Positions 6,272-6,457 of a DNA stretch of 6,457 nt are shown here, piece after piece. The stretch spans positions 1-6,457 of the forward strand of contig JACCYR010000294.1 in NCBI GenBank assembly GCA_013696385.1, written 5' to 3'. The translations under genes and the position numbers were made by a program. This stretch comes from Acidobacteriota bacterium. Lineage in GTDB: Bacteria > Acidobacteriota > Blastocatellia > Pyrinomonadales > Pyrinomonadaceae. The stretch's first letter is position 1, and every line of letters begins with the position of its first letter. The notes under the pieces were generated by a model that was given only the letters and a program-made list of their open reading frames with translations, was not told the origin of the DNA and did not search any database.

Positions 6272-6457
6272 CTGAAAATGTTTATTTAACAATAGATATT
6301 GACGGACTCGACCCAAGCCTTGTGCCAACAACCGGAACACCCGAACCCGGCGGACTCGGTTGGTATGAAACTTTGATTTTAATTCGCAAACTTGCAGAAA
6401 GGCGGCGGATTGTCGGAATGGATTTGGTTGAGTATTCATATTCTGAAAATCAAACCG
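6217..6457 (+). pseudogene. speB: Agmatinase, C-terminal part in the -1 frame (runs off window)
   Basis: Reading from G6217 gives 80 uninterrupted codons to the window end. They begin AKDIVGRTDWIDAAV and contain TIDIDGLDPS, whose two aspartates (221 and 223 in joined numbering) complete the metal site, and TGTPEPGGLGWYE, with Glu237 of the substrate-binding loop, followed by GMDLVEYS. The join to the upstream part at Trp194 is exact, with no gap or overlap in the family pattern, so this is one gene with a single-base loss and not two genes. The conserved quality of both halves implies a recent event or a sequence error. The 3' end is outside the window. Confidence 0.85.

Overview
The window is a piece of a bacterial chromosome of moderate GC content. 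All recognisable genes lie on the + strand. Several features point to an acidobacterium, probably Blastocatellia/Pyrinomonadales: the tail of a TPR protein of the kind found behind Ser/Thr kinases, a MacB-type permease beginning with a HRPART segment, a bacterial deoxyhypusine-synthase-like enzyme next to speA and an agmatinase, and heptamer repeat arrays between genes. The phylum is an inference from gene style and has not been shown by any search.

Layout. Positions 2-118 hold the last 38 codons of a TPR-type protein. Positions 119-406 are non-coding: a stretch of three stem-loops (209-321), then a heptamer repeat array (350-406) that ends on the start codon of the next gene. Positions 407-1510 encode an FtsX/MacB-type ABC permease, which overlaps proC (1510-2352) by one base. 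A 195-base gap with a weak terminator candidate and a weak promoter candidate leads to speA (best start the TTG at 2548, end 4476). A deoxyhypusine-synthase-like gene (4494-5555) follows 17 bases later. The gap 5556-5635 is filled from stop codon to start codon by a second heptamer array that can fold into a long hairpin. The agmatinase gene starts at 5636, is broken by a -1 frameshift at about 6216, and runs off the window end.

How the genes work together. SpeA would decarboxylate arginine to agmatine. The agmatinase would release urea to give putrescine. The DHS-like enzyme (SpeY type) would join two putrescine-derived units into homospermidine. This gene set is known for homospermidine synthesis in the cyanobacterium Anabaena (speA, speB, speY). 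ProC (final step of proline synthesis) sits beside it and may reflect wider arginine/proline metabolism, but it seems to belong to a separate transcription unit with the permease.

The main points of interest are the compact arginine-to-homospermidine cluster, the DHS-like enzyme that keeps the catalytic lysine but not several substrate-site residues of true DHS, the two unrelated heptamer arrays with the same design that abut start codons, and the frameshift in the agmatinase.
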